From positions 124,001-188,000 of the forward strand of contig CABQEV010000001.1 in the NCBI GenBank assembly GCA_902463265.1: DNA of 64,000 nt, written 5' to 3'. This DNA is from UMGS1889 sp900556055 (lineage in GTDB: Bacteria > Bacillota > Clostridia > Oscillospirales > Ruminococcaceae). Below, in pieces: positions 32,232 through 41,962 of the stretch. Within the stretch, counting starts at the first letter, position 1; the number at the start of each line of letters is the position of its first letter. Below the pieces are notes generated by a model that saw nothing but the letters and a program-made list of their open reading frames with translations, ran no database searches and was not told the origin of the DNA. Made by a program: the position numbers and the translations under genes.

Positions 32232-32265
32232 AAGCCGTCCGATACTGCTTCGGGCGGCTTTTTTT
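32232..32265 (+). terminator. Terminator of the HD-domain gene
   Basis: AAGCCGTCCG (32232-32241) pairs with CGGGCGGCTT (32251-32260) through one T-G pair, followed by a T-run. Confidence 0.88.
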
Positions 32266-32373
32266 ATCTTCAGGGAAAATGAAGATGAATAAAAATCGGT
32301 GCTTTTGGTCAAAATGCATTAAAAATCAGAAAAAATTTCTTTTTATTTCACCAAGAAAAATTTTCTGTTACAG

Positions 32374-32402
32374 TTGCTTTTTTGAATAAACTGGTGTATA
32401 AT
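32374..32402 (+). promoter_or_regulatory. Promoter of the mra/dcw cluster
   Basis: TTGCTT (32374-32379), 17 bp, TATAAT (32397-32402), just upstream of three AGTGG repeats. Confidence 0.8.
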
Positions 32403-32410
32403 ATATCTAC

Positions 32411-32435
32411 AGTGGTTAAAAGTGGCCAAAAGTGG
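32411..32435 (+). promoter_or_regulatory. MraZ-binding repeats
   Basis: AGTGG occurs at 32411, 32421 and 32431, exactly one helical turn (10 bp) apart, just downstream of the -10 box. MraZ is known to bind direct repeats of TGGG/GTGG type with this spacing at its own promoter, so autoregulation of the cluster is expected. Confidence 0.85.
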
Positions 32436-32473
32436 TGAAAAACACCCCGATCCTGATGAAGGGAGATGAAATT

Positions 32474-32905
32474 GTGGCAGGCAGTTCTTTGATGGGCACC
32501 TTCAGTCATAACATTGATGCCAAGGGCAGAATGAATTTCCCGACAAAGCTCAGAGAATCACTGGGCGACAGTTTCATCGTGACCAGAGGTCTTGACGGCT
32601 GTCTTTTCGTATATTCACAATATGAATGGTCAGCTCTGGAGGACAAGATCAGAAGCATGCCGCTTTCAAAGGGCAAGAATATACAGAGGTTCTTCTTCTC
32701 AAATGCCGCCGAAGTCGAGGCGGACAAGCAGGGAAGGATCCTTATACCTGCACATCTCAGAGAATATGCGGGGCTGACTAAAGATGTTATGGTCATCGGT
32801 GCGGTGAACCGTGCCGAGATCTGGGACAAGGCTAAGTGGGACGAGCTGAATTCTTCATTCTCCGAGGAAATGCTCACCGAGGCTATGGACGAACTTGGGT
32901 TCTGA
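32474..32905 (+). CDS. mraZ: Transcriptional regulator MraZ
   Basis: A 143-residue DNA-binding protein made of two SpoVT-AbrB-like folds that assembles into a ring and controls the division and cell-wall cluster. Hallmarks are MGTFSHNIDAKGRMNFPTK and its second copy around ADKQGRILIPAHLREYAGL. The start is a GTG at 32474, 8 bases after GGGAG; this gives the standard family length, while the upstream ATG at 32456 lacks an RBS. It is 13 bp from rsmH. Confidence 0.96.
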   Translation: MAGSSLMGTFSHNIDAKGRMNFPTKLRESLGDSFIVTRGLDGCLFVYSQYEWSALEDKIRSMPLSKGKNIQRFFFSNAAEVEADKQGRILIPAHLREYAGLTKDVMVIGAVNRAEIWDKAKWDELNSSFSEEMLTEAMDELGF

Positions 32906-32918
32906 GAAGGGCGGTCTT

Positions 32919-33842
32919 ATGGAGTTTAAGCATATTCCCGTGCTGCTTGATGAAGTGCTTGACGGGCTTGATATAAAGCCTGACGGCATATATATTGACG
33001 GTACAGTAGGCGGAGCAGGACATTCCTCCGAGATCGCAAAGCGTCTTACAACAGGCAGGCTTATCGGCATAGACAGGGATCCCGATGCAGTAAAGACCGC
33101 ATCTGAAAGACTTGCGCCATATAATGCCACAGTTGTCAGGGGCAATTATGATGAGATAAAATCCATATGCAGAGAGCTTGATATAAGCGGTGCGGACGGG
33201 ATACTTATGGACCTCGGCGTTTCATCATATCAGCTTGATGAGGCGGAAAGAGGGTTTTCCTATCATAATGATGCACCGCTTGATATGAGAATGTCAAAGG
33301 AAGGCTTGTCTGCAAGGGATATCGTAAATGAATATTCCCAGAAGGAGCTTTCGGATATAATCTTCCGTTACGGCGAGGAAAAGTTTGCGGGAAGGATCGC
33401 TGCGAATATCGTGCGTGAAAGAGAAAAAGCACCGATCGAAACGACCTTACAGCTTGCGGAGATCGTCAGGAACTCCGTTCCTGCGGCAAAAAGACGCGAG
33501 AAAAATCCCTGCAAGAAAACGTTTCAGGCTATAAGGATCGCAGTAAACAGCGAGTTTGAACACCTTGAAACAGCTCTTGAGGACGCTTTCGATATGCTGA
33601 ATGTCGGGGGCAGACTGTGCGTCATAACTTTTCATTCGCTGGAGGACAGGATAGTTAAGCGCCATTTTGCGGAGTTCTGCAGGGGCTGCACATGTCCGCC
33701 TGATTTTCCCGTATGCATATGCGGAAAAACACCGAGAGGAAAGCTTATCCTCAGAAAGCCTGCCGAGGCATCCGAAAAGGAGCTTTCGGAAAATGCAAGA
33801 GCAAGGAGCGCAAAGCTTCGTGTTGTTGAAAAGATAAAATAA
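32919..33842 (+). CDS. rsmH: 16S rRNA (cytosine-1402-N4)-methyltransferase RsmH
   Basis: A 307-residue SAM-dependent methyltransferase (MraW) that methylates C1402 in the ribosomal P site. It has HIPVLLDEVLDGL at the N terminus, the SAM loop DGTVGGAGHSSEI, DLGVSSYQLDEAERGFSY, and the C-terminal FHSLEDRIVKRHF. ATG at 32919 follows AAGGGCGG. Its place after mraZ is conserved in most bacteria. Confidence 0.97.
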   Translation: MEFKHIPVLLDEVLDGLDIKPDGIYIDGTVGGAGHSSEIAKRLTTGRLIGIDRDPDAVKTASERLAPYNATVVRGNYDEIKSICRELDISGADGILMDLGVSSYQLDEAERGFSYHNDAPLDMRMSKEGLSARDIVNEYSQKELSDIIFRYGEEKFAGRIAANIVREREKAPIETTLQLAEIVRNSVPAAKRREKNPCKKTFQAIRIAVNSEFEHLETALEDAFDMLNVGGRLCVITFHSLEDRIVKRHFAEFCRGCTCPPDFPVCICGKTPRGKLILRKPAEASEKELSENARARSAKLRVVEKIK

Positions 33843-33892
33843 AAATGATGTAGAACGAACAAAAGATATATATACGGAGAGGGGCGGTATTC

Positions 33893-34369
33893 ATGAGCGA
33901 GCGTGATAATCTTGCAAGACAATATGAGTTTGAAAGATTTGATGAGCGCGGAAATAATAAAGACAAGAAAGTAAAGCTGCGTGTAAGACGCGGCGCTCAT
34001 GAAGCTGCCGGCTCCGCTCCCAAAACTATTTTCTGGGTCATGGCTGCGGGCGTTATCCTCGGAAGCGTCGTTTTTTCCAAGGTAGAGAATACGCAGCTGC
34101 ATAATGACATAAGAAATGAAAATGCTCAGATAAAAATTCTTCAGGACGAAAATGTGCGCATGCAGTCGGAGATAGAAGGGAAAAGCGCTCTCGGAAATGT
34201 CGAGGATTATGCGGAAAATGTCCTCGGACTCAAGAAGCTCGATAAATCGCAGATCGAGTACATAAAGATCGAAAAGGATAATGTTATCGAGATACCTGAG
34301 GTAAAGGACGACCTTTACACGCGCATAAAAAATGCCGCAATTGATTTCTGGGAATATATCAGCGGCTGA
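33893..34369 (+). CDS. ftsL: FtsL-like division protein
   Basis: A bitopic membrane protein of 158 residues in the ftsL position between rsmH and the PBP gene. It has a basic cytoplasmic part (residues 1-44, with KDKKVKLRVRRG), one membrane helix (about 45-63) and a coiled-coil extracellular part with heptads (NTQLHNDIRNENAQIKILQD) before an acidic end. FtsL forms a trimer with DivIB/FtsQ and DivIC and activates septal synthesis by FtsW-PBP. Sequence conservation of FtsL is low, so the call rests on topology and position. RBS GGAGAGGGG. Confidence 0.8.
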   Translation: MSERDNLARQYEFERFDERGNNKDKKVKLRVRRGAHEAAGSAPKTIFWVMAAGVILGSVVFSKVENTQLHNDIRNENAQIKILQDENVRMQSEIEGKSALGNVEDYAENVLGLKKLDKSQIEYIKIEKDNVIEIPEVKDDLYTRIKNAAIDFWEYISG

Positions 34370-34449
34370 TCTAATATTATATAATATGAATTTCGGGGGC
34401 TGCATAAAGATTTTTTTGCAGCCCATGTTTTAGTTAAGGAGGTCACGTA

Positions 34450-36699
34450 ATGTCGCTGAAACCGACTTCTAAAATGGTTATCCGTCTGAATCTGGTGATA
34501 ATACCGCTTATGGTGGCGTTTGCGGTTTACATACTCATCTTCGGACTTTATAATACAGCCGTAAAAGACGGCGCAAAATATCAGGCTATGGCAAATGAAA
34601 CTCAGTTCCGCAGCACAACTGTCACAGCGAACAGAGGAAGCATCTACGACAGGAACGGAAAGATCCTTGCTCAGTCGGCTACGGTGTATACTGTCGCAAT
34701 CGACCCGAAGGGAATAGATATGATCGATGGTGAGGCGGAAAAGGAACGTCAGAAGAAGATCATTGCCGATTACCTCAGCGAAAAGCTCGGCGTTGACAGG
34801 GCTAAGATAGTTGAAAAGTTTGAAAAGGTCAACCGCCGTCAGGAGAATATTGCGACAAAGATCGAAAAGCCTGTTGTCGATGAGATAAATGCGTATCTTT
34901 CCGAGCAGGACGTAACTTCAAACCTTGTGTTCACTATCGTCGACACTAAGCGTTATTATCCGCAGAATGAGCTTGCTGCCGCTGTTATCGGATTTACAAA
35001 TGCCGAAGGTGACGGTCAGTACGGCGTTGAGCTTCAGTATAATGAATATCTGTCGGGCGTGGACGGAAAGATCATCTCCGCAAAGGACGGAGCGGGTCAG
35101 CAGATGCCATATAAAAATGACAAGATATATGAGGCGCAGGACGGAAATTCACTCTATCTCACGCTTGATATGACGCTTCAGCATTATCTCGAAAAGGCTC
35201 TTTATAAGGCTGTTTCCGACTTCAATGCAAATAACCGTTCATGCGGAATAATCATGGAGGCAAAAACCGGTGCGATCCTTGCGATGGCAACAGCTCCCGG
35301 ATTTGATCTGAACGACCGTTCATCGCTCTATTCGGCTGTTGACCGTGCAAAGGTCGATGCTGTCGAGGACGAGGAGGAGCGTGACGAGTTGTATGCCGCT
35401 CTGCGTGAAAAACAGTGGAAAAACAAGGCTGTTTCCGAGAGATATTACCCCGGTTCGGTATTCAAGGTAATTACGGGATCATCGGCGCTTGAAGAAAAGG
35501 TCATCTCGCTTCAGTCAACGTTCAACTGCGGAAGAACTATCTGGGTTGCCGATACGCCGTTCAACTGCTGGGCAAACTATTCGCACGGAACTCAGGATTT
35601 TACGACTGCTATGACAAACTCCTGCAACCCTGCGTTCGTCCAGATAGGACAGGCACTTGGTGCGGAGAAATTCTGCGAATATTTTGAGTCATACGGTCTG
35701 ACTGAGCCTACGGGCATCGATCTTCCGTCAGAAGCTACGAGCTTTTATGTTCCTTACAGCAGAATGGGACCTGTTGAGCTTGGTTCAAGCTCCTTCGGTC
35801 AGACAAATACCGTCACTCCCATACAGATGATAACAGCTTACGCTGCGGCTATAAACGGCGGCGATCTCGTTACGCCGTATGTTGTCAGCAAGATCGTTGA
35901 CGCAAACGGAAATGTAGTCAGGACAACAGAACCGAATATCCGCAGACAGGTGATTTCCGATGAAACATCTGCTGAGATGCGTCAGGTGCTTGAAGATGTT
36001 GTCAATACGAAAAACGGTTCAAATGCATACATAAAGGGTTACAGGATCGGCGGAAAATCAGGTACATCGCAGAAGCAGGAAGAAAACATCAAGCAGGGCA
36101 GAGATGACCTCTATGTATCGTCCTACTGCGCATTTGCTCCCGCTGATGATCCTGAGATAATCATGCTTATAATGGTCGATGAGCCTACAGGCAAGGACTA
36201 TTACGGAAGCGTTGTTGCTGCTCCGTCAGTTGCTGAGGTGCTTTCGGAGGCTCTGCCTTATCTCGGATATTATCCCGAGTACACTGAGGAAGAGCTTGAA
36301 CAGATGGATATCACCGTTCCCGATGTTGTCGAGCAGTCTGTAACGACAGCATCCGATACGCTTACAAGCCTCGGATTAAAGGCAGTAGTTGTCGGAAACG
36401 GCGATGAAGTCGTTGCGCAGGTCCCCGAAAGAGGAAGCGCAGTCCGCAGAAACGGCAAGATCATCCTTTATACTGAGGATGATTACGAGGAGGAGACAGT
36501 AACAGTTCCTAACCTCTCGGGAATGACGCTCTCGCAGGTAAATGAAACACTTTCGGCGTATGACCTGAACCTTAAGGTCAGCGGCGGTGCTGCACAGAGA
36601 GAGGGCGCACTTGCTACTGTACAGAATTACGGCGAAGGCGCAATAGTCACGAAGGGAACTGTCATCGAGGTAGTATTCGTTGTAAGATCTGACGGATGA
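34450..36699 (+). CDS. ftsI: Class B penicillin-binding protein with two PASTA repeats (division transpeptidase)
   Basis: A 749-residue membrane-anchored D,D-transpeptidase that cross-links septal peptidoglycan with FtsW. Order: membrane helix (about 14-33), dimerisation domain (NRGSIYDRNG near residue 61), transpeptidase with Ser336-x-x-Lys339 (SVFK), SCN at 391-393 and KSGT at 536-539, then PASTA repeats at about 620-676 and 683-747. Two PASTA repeats resemble PBP2x or PBP1 of Gram-positive cocci more than SpoVD, which has one, but a sporulation role cannot be excluded. RBS AAGGAGG precedes ATG at 34450. Confidence 0.92.
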   Translation: MSLKPTSKMVIRLNLVIIPLMVAFAVYILIFGLYNTAVKDGAKYQAMANETQFRSTTVTANRGSIYDRNGKILAQSATVYTVAIDPKGIDMIDGEAEKERQKKIIADYLSEKLGVDRAKIVEKFEKVNRRQENIATKIEKPVVDEINAYLSEQDVTSNLVFTIVDTKRYYPQNELAAAVIGFTNAEGDGQYGVELQYNEYLSGVDGKIISAKDGAGQQMPYKNDKIYEAQDGNSLYLTLDMTLQHYLEKALYKAVSDFNANNRSCGIIMEAKTGAILAMATAPGFDLNDRSSLYSAVDRAKVDAVEDEEERDELYAALREKQWKNKAVSERYYPGSVFKVITGSSALEEKVISLQSTFNCGRTIWVADTPFNCWANYSHGTQDFTTAMTNSCNPAFVQIGQALGAEKFCEYFESYGLTEPTGIDLPSEATSFYVPYSRMGPVELGSSSFGQTNTVTPIQMITAYAAAINGGDLVTPYVVSKIVDANGNVVRTTEPNIRRQVISDETSAEMRQVLEDVVNTKNGSNAYIKGYRIGGKSGTSQKQEENIKQGRDDLYVSSYCAFAPADDPEIIMLIMVDEPTGKDYYGSVVAAPSVAEVLSEALPYLGYYPEYTEEELEQMDITVPDVVEQSVTTASDTLTSLGLKAVVVGNGDEVVAQVPERGSAVRRNGKIILYTEDDYEEETVTVPNLSGMTLSQVNETLSAYDLNLKVSGGAAQREGALATVQNYGEGAIVTKGTVIEVVFVVRSDG

Positions 36700-36763
36700 T
36701 CTGCATAATATCGGAAATAATTGTTCACACTACTTTATATGAATTTGGGAAGGATCACATATC

Positions 36764-38230
36764 ATGAAGCTTTCAGCGCTTTTGGACGATGCACGGAAAT
36801 ATGCGGGATTTACTGCGGACAGCACACTTGCCGCAAATGATCCCGATATCACGGGCATTACGGATTTTACGGGGAATGTAACCAACGGAAACATCTTTGT
36901 ATGCGTAAAAGGCGGAAAATTCGACGGACATTCCGCCGCTGCGGATATGCTTGCAAACGGTGCTGCGGCGATAGTCTGCGAACGTGACCTTGGTCTGCCT
37001 AATCAGATAATCACTGAAAACAGCCGATATTTCTACGGCTATCTCTGCGCTGCGATGCACGGTCATCCCGAAAAGAAAATGAAAATGATAGGCGTTACGG
37101 GAACAAACGGAAAAACCACCATGACAACGCTTATCCGTGATATTTTCGAGGCATCCGGAAAAAGGGTCGGTCTTATCGGAACGACAGGCGTTTTCTCGGG
37201 ACATGAGCCTATCGAACGTGATGAATCAACACCGACAACGCCGAAGGTGGGCGAGCTATACGCTATCCTCGAAAAAATGCTGAACGATGGCTGTGATACG
37301 GTCGTTATGGAAGTGACCTCTTTTGCACTCGATCAGAACAGAATAGGTCCTGCGCATTATGATTATGCCGTGTTTACAAATCTTACGCAGGATCATCTTG
37401 ATTATCACGGCACTATGGAAAACTATTATCTCGCAAAAAGAAAGCTTTTCGACAGATGCGATCATGCGGTAGTCGATACCGATGACAGCTACGGAAAGCG
37501 TCTGTTTTCGGAGATATCCTGCGATAAATATTCCTACGGACTGACAGAGGGCGCAGATGTTTATGCGCATGACATCACTCCGGGCGATGATATGATAAAT
37601 TTCACGCTGACAATGGACGGCTGTGATTATCCGCTGTCGATAAATCTCATGGGAAAATTCAACGCCGCAAATACCGCCGCTGCCGTAAAGATCGCAATGA
37701 TGTCGGGCATTTCGTATAAGACGGTAAAAGCTGCGCTCGAAGAAAACAAGGGTGTCCGCGGAAGATGTGAGATAATTCCCACGGGACGTGATTTCATGAT
37801 AATATGCGACTATGCACATTCCCCCGATGCACTCGAAAATGTTCTTCCCGCACTCAAAGAGCAGGTCGCAGGACGGCTTATCTGCCTCTTCGGCTGCGGA
37901 GGCGACAGGGACAGGACAAAGCGTCCCAAAATGGCGCAGGCTGCGGAAAAATACGCCGATTATCTTGTAGTTACATCGGATAATCCGAGAAATGAGGATC
38001 CCGATGCTATCATCGATGAGATATTCACGGGACTTACAGGTGCAAAGCCGTGCGACCGCATAACCGACAGAAAGGAAGCTATCTTCCATGCTGTAAAGAT
38101 CGCTCGGAAGGGTGATCTTATCCTGCTTGCGGGCAAGGGACATGAGGATTATCAGATACTTGCGGGCGGAAAGCATATCCATTTTGATGAGCGGGAGATC
38201 GCAGCAGAAGCACTGAAAGCACTTGATTAA
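36764..38230 (+). CDS. murE: UDP-MurNAc-tripeptide synthetase MurE (meso-DAP type)
   Basis: Adds the third residue to UDP-MurNAc-L-Ala-D-Glu using ATP. The 488-residue ligase has the ATP loop GTNGKTT at residues 113-119, the carbamylated-lysine region YYLAKRKLF (Lys225) and the specificity motif DNPR at 406-409. DNPR marks meso-diaminopimelate enzymes, whereas lysine enzymes differ there, so the wall probably contains mDAP. RBS AAGGA is 9 bases before ATG at 36764; murF follows after 12 bp. Confidence 0.95.
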   Translation: MKLSALLDDARKYAGFTADSTLAANDPDITGITDFTGNVTNGNIFVCVKGGKFDGHSAAADMLANGAAAIVCERDLGLPNQIITENSRYFYGYLCAAMHGHPEKKMKMIGVTGTNGKTTMTTLIRDIFEASGKRVGLIGTTGVFSGHEPIERDESTPTTPKVGELYAILEKMLNDGCDTVVMEVTSFALDQNRIGPAHYDYAVFTNLTQDHLDYHGTMENYYLAKRKLFDRCDHAVVDTDDSYGKRLFSEISCDKYSYGLTEGADVYAHDITPGDDMINFTLTMDGCDYPLSINLMGKFNAANTAAAVKIAMMSGISYKTVKAALEENKGVRGRCEIIPTGRDFMIICDYAHSPDALENVLPALKEQVAGRLICLFGCGGDRDRTKRPKMAQAAEKYADYLVVTSDNPRNEDPDAIIDEIFTGLTGAKPCDRITDRKEAIFHAVKIARKGDLILLAGKGHEDYQILAGGKHIHFDEREIAAEALKALD

Positions 38231-38242
38231 GGAGAAATATCC

Positions 38243-39607
38243 ATGGAAAGCCTGACTTTGAAAGAGATATGCGGCGCTGTCGGCGGAAAGCTCTGCGGTG
38301 CTGATGAAAATACAGTCATTACTTCTATATCGACAGATTCAAGAGATATCCCGAAGGACTGCCTTTTTATTGCGATAAAGGGCGAGAGGTTCGACGGACA
38401 CGATTTCCTGCATGATGCCGTAAGGCTGGGTGCGGCGGCTGTTGTTTCCGAGCGTGCGGCGGACGGTGTGCCTGCGGTGATCTGCCAAAGCACACGAAAG
38501 GCTCTGCTTGACATTGCGGCATATTACCGAAAGAAAATGCCCGTGAAGGTCGTCGGCATAACGGGAAGCGTCGGCAAGACGACAACAAAGGAAATGACCG
38601 CTCTTGCGCTGTCGGCAGGCGGAAAAACGATGAAAACAGAGGGAAATCTCAACAATGAGATAGGTCTGCCGAAAACGCTTTTCAGACTTGACAGCAGCAT
38701 TGAAAGAGCCGTTATCGAGATGGGTATGTCAGGCTTCGGTGAGATCGACAGGCTCTCAAAGGCCGCATCACCCGACATTGCAATGATAACGAATATCGGA
38801 ATGTGCCATCTTGAACAGCTCGGTTCGCAGGACAATATCCTGAAGGCAAAGCTGGAGATACTGAACGGCTCAAAGCCGAATTGTCCGCTGATCGTGAACG
38901 GCGATGATGTGCGGCTTGCACCTCTCAAAGAGAAATTATCGGACAGGAATGTCATCACGTTCGGCATTGACAATAAGTGCGATCTCAATGCCGAAAATAT
39001 AAGATCATCAGGTGAATCGACCGTATTCGATATCGTTCTTGAAGGAAAAAGCGTTCACTGCGTTATCCCATGCATCGGAAAGCATAATGTATATGATGCG
39101 CTGGCGGCAGTCGCTGCGGCTTATGTTATCGGCGATGATATTGTCCCTGCCGCAAATGCGCTGAAGGATTATGTTCCGTCGGGAATGAGGCAGCATACCG
39201 AAAAGATCGGCGGATTTACTGCGCTGATCGACTGCTACAATGCATCTCCGACATCAATGCAGGCGGCAATCAACACTCTCTGCGAGATGAAATGCGATGG
39301 CAGGAGAGGCGCTGTTCTTGCGGATATGCTGGAGCTTGGCGAAATGTCACCCAAGCTGCATGAGGATACGGGAAAATATGCTGCCGAAAAGAAGCTTGAT
39401 TTTCTCGTATGCTACGGCGAAATGTCGAAGCACATGGCTGAGGGCGCAGAAAAATGCGGACTTCATGCCGAGTGGATAACCGACAGCGGAAAGCTTGCCG
39501 AATATCTGAAAGAACACATAAAGGACGGAGATACCGTGCTTTTCAAGGGAAGCAGAGGAATGAAGCTGGAAAAGATAATCGGGGAACTCCGTGAAGGCAG
39601 GTCATAA
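38243..39607 (+). CDS. murF: UDP-MurNAc-tripeptide:D-Ala-D-Ala ligase MurF
   Basis: Joins D-Ala-D-Ala to the tripeptide precursor with ATP, completing the cytoplasmic pentapeptide. The 454-residue Mur ligase carries the P-loop GSVGKTTTKEM (from residue 108), TEGNLNNEIGLP, and DCYNASPTSMQAAI in the C-terminal domain, all typical of MurF. ATG at 38243 follows AAGGAG. It is packed 12 bp behind murE and 52 bp ahead of mraY. Confidence 0.95.
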   Translation: MESLTLKEICGAVGGKLCGADENTVITSISTDSRDIPKDCLFIAIKGERFDGHDFLHDAVRLGAAAVVSERAADGVPAVICQSTRKALLDIAAYYRKKMPVKVVGITGSVGKTTTKEMTALALSAGGKTMKTEGNLNNEIGLPKTLFRLDSSIERAVIEMGMSGFGEIDRLSKAASPDIAMITNIGMCHLEQLGSQDNILKAKLEILNGSKPNCPLIVNGDDVRLAPLKEKLSDRNVITFGIDNKCDLNAENIRSSGESTVFDIVLEGKSVHCVIPCIGKHNVYDALAAVAAAYVIGDDIVPAANALKDYVPSGMRQHTEKIGGFTALIDCYNASPTSMQAAINTLCEMKCDGRRGAVLADMLELGEMSPKLHEDTGKYAAEKKLDFLVCYGEMSKHMAEGAEKCGLHAEWITDSGKLAEYLKEHIKDGDTVLFKGSRGMKLEKIIGELREGRS

Positions 39608-39659
39608 GGGATCTGTTTGGCTTCAAAGCATAAAACTCTAAAAAGGAATGGTCATAAAT

Positions 39660-40676
39660 ATGGCACTTTGGATTAATATCGTTACTGCGGCTGTTTCATT
39701 CGGAATATCGGCAGCTGTCGGAATTTTTCTGATACCGCTGCTCAAAAAGCTGCATTTCGGTCAGACGATAGAAAAGTTTGTCGGCGCAAAGCTGGAAAGC
39801 CAGAAAAAGAAGCAGGGAACCCCGATGATGGGCGGATTTATGTTCATTATCGGCTCGCTGGTCGCCTGTGCGGTCGGCTTTATGCTGTGGCGTGCGACTT
39901 CGGACAATTCACTTGAGATCGGCAGCAACACACCTGTTTTCAGGCTGCTTGCCTGCATAGGATTTGCACTTTTAAACGGCGTTATCGGCTTTACAGATGA
40001 CTACATAAAGGCGGTAAAGAAGCAGAACAAGGGACTGAATCCTAAGCAGAAAATGGTCATGCAGTTCGTATTTACGTCACTTTTCCTTTGGGTGATGAAC
40101 CTTCTCGGTGATGATACAAAAATACTTCTGCCATTCTTCGGCGACGTGAATTTCGGCATTTTCTATTATCCGCTGATGCTTCTCGTCCTTATATACATCG
40201 TCAATTCCATCAATCTGACAGACGGCGTTGACGGGCTCTGTGGCACGGTGACTGTTGTTGCGTCGCTGTCCTTCGTCATGATACTGTCGGCTATGAAATA
40301 CTGGGAATGCACGATATTTGCAGTTGCGATAGCAGGCGGCTGTCTCGGATTTCTCGTATGGAATCTGCACCCCGCAAAGGTGTTCATGGGAGATACAGGT
40401 TCAATGTATCTCGGCGGTTCGATCGCTGCGCTCGGCATGATGACGGGCGAGCATCTGCTGTTTTTCCTTATTGCGATAGTTTATATCTGCGAGGCGCTTT
40501 CCGTTGTTATCCAGGTAATAAGCTTCAAGACTACGGGCAAGCGAATTTTCAAAATGTCTCCGATACATCACCACTTTGAGCTGTGCGGCTGGTCGGAATA
40601 TAAGATAGTTATCGTATTTTCCCTTGTAACGCTGGCTGCGGGCGTGCTTGCAAATGTAATTTATTTCACAAGATAA
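39660..40676 (+). CDS. mraY: Phospho-MurNAc-pentapeptide transferase MraY
   Basis: An integral membrane enzyme that transfers phospho-MurNAc-pentapeptide to undecaprenyl phosphate to make lipid I. It has about ten hydrophobic helices and the conserved GTPMMGG, Asp-rich FTDDYIKAVKKQNKGL, NSINLTDGVDGL and SPIHHHFELCGWSE segments. ATG at 39660 (337 residues) is preferred because an upstream ATG at 39648 touches the AAGGA ribosome-binding site; the choice is not certain. murD, which usually follows mraY, is missing here. Confidence 0.95.
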   Translation: MALWINIVTAAVSFGISAAVGIFLIPLLKKLHFGQTIEKFVGAKLESQKKKQGTPMMGGFMFIIGSLVACAVGFMLWRATSDNSLEIGSNTPVFRLLACIGFALLNGVIGFTDDYIKAVKKQNKGLNPKQKMVMQFVFTSLFLWVMNLLGDDTKILLPFFGDVNFGIFYYPLMLLVLIYIVNSINLTDGVDGLCGTVTVVASLSFVMILSAMKYWECTIFAVAIAGGCLGFLVWNLHPAKVFMGDTGSMYLGGSIAALGMMTGEHLLFFLIAIVYICEALSVVIQVISFKTTGKRIFKMSPIHHHFELCGWSEYKIVIVFSLVTLAAGVLANVIYFTR

Positions 40677-40707
40677 ACCAAGATCAAATGAAAGGAAGGC
40701 TGAACTG

Positions 40708-41955
40708 ATGGCTGAAACTCAGGCACGAAAGCCGAAAAGCTTCTGGAAAAGTTTATTCAGAACAGGCGGATATAACGAGAAATACGTCAGAGGTCCTATG
40801 GATCTGGCGTTCTGCTCAATAGTGCTGATACTTCTTGTTATCGGAATAATCATGATGTTCTCGGCAGGATATGCGTGGGCTATCCGAAAGCAGGGCAGCG
40901 GCACATATTATGTCGGACGACAGCTCATATTCAGCGGTGTCGGACTTGTTGCGATGTTCCTTATCTCATTCTTTGATTATCATAATTTCCGCCGCCCGAT
41001 CATTGCATACGGACTTTATGCTGTTCAGCTTGTGATGCTCGTGCTGGTAAAATGGTCGCCGCTCGGAGTCGACAACAACGGTGCGAGAAGATGGCTGAAG
41101 ATCCCCGGATTTCCCGAATTTCAGCCTTCCGAGATAACAAAGTTTGCGATAATCATTATTTTTGCATATCTCATTTCGATGAATTATTCAAAGCTTGAAA
41201 AATTTTCCTACGGAGTTGTGCCGTTTGCTGTGCTGCTTGCTGTCCCTGCATTCCTTATTATCACGCAGACGCATCTTTCGGCGACTATCATTATCTGCGC
41301 TATCGGATTTGTGATGATGTTCGTCGGCGGCATAAGCAAAAAGCATCTTATCCTTATCGGACTTGGCGGTGCGGCACTCATAACCGTGTTCGTCTTGTAT
41401 AAAGTGCAGGTTGACGGAATCGGGTACTTTATGGACAGAATAAATGTATGGCTTGATCCGTTCTCAGCATCTGCGCAGGAAGATCCTTCGCTGTGGCAGA
41501 CGCAGAATTCACTTATTGCAATAGGTTCGGGCGGACTTTTCGGTCTGGGACTGGGAAATTCACGTCAGAAATTCCTTTATCTTCCCGAATCTCAGAATGA
41601 CTTCGTTTTTGCCGTAATATGCGAGGAGCTTGGCTTCTGCGGCGCAGTTCTCGTGCTGCTCATCTTTATCATGTTCGTGCTGAGAGGATTTTATATCGCA
41701 TCGAAAGCACCCGATAAATTCGGCATGATGCTCGTTGTCGGTCTGACATTCCAGATCGGACTTCAGGCACTTTTCAACATTGCGGTTGTTACAAACGCTA
41801 TCCCGAATACGGGAATATCGCTGCCGTTCTTCAGCTACGGCGGAACGGCGCTCTGTATGCAGCTTGCTCAGATGGGTGTTATCCTGAATGTATCACGGCA
41901 GTGCGTATTCTCAGAACCGAAACAGGAAATCGTCAAACAAACAGTAAAGGAATGA
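40708..41955 (+). CDS. ftsW: FtsW, SEDS peptidoglycan glycosyltransferase
   Basis: A 415-residue SEDS-family membrane protein with about ten helices that polymerises lipid II at the septum with the class B PBP. Landmarks are MFSAGYAWA near residue 50, the conserved WLKIPGFPEFQPSEITKF (FQPSE), and the C-terminal NTGISLPFFSYGGTAL. The position between mraY and murG within the division cluster favours FtsW over RodA or SpoVE, though these cannot be told apart by sequence alone. RBS AAAGGAAGG. Confidence 0.93.
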   Translation: MAETQARKPKSFWKSLFRTGGYNEKYVRGPMDLAFCSIVLILLVIGIIMMFSAGYAWAIRKQGSGTYYVGRQLIFSGVGLVAMFLISFFDYHNFRRPIIAYGLYAVQLVMLVLVKWSPLGVDNNGARRWLKIPGFPEFQPSEITKFAIIIIFAYLISMNYSKLEKFSYGVVPFAVLLAVPAFLIITQTHLSATIIICAIGFVMMFVGGISKKHLILIGLGGAALITVFVLYKVQVDGIGYFMDRINVWLDPFSASAQEDPSLWQTQNSLIAIGSGGLFGLGLGNSRQKFLYLPESQNDFVFAVICEELGFCGAVLVLLIFIMFVLRGFYIASKAPDKFGMMLVVGLTFQIGLQALFNIAVVTNAIPNTGISLPFFSYGGTALCMQLAQMGVILNVSRQCVFSEPKQEIVKQTVKE

Positions 41956-41962
41956 TCTTATT

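Noticed and set aside
33632..34426. 264-codon minus-strand frame across rsmH-ftsL
   Set aside because: It is antisense to two conserved cluster genes, has no RBS and no recognisable domain.
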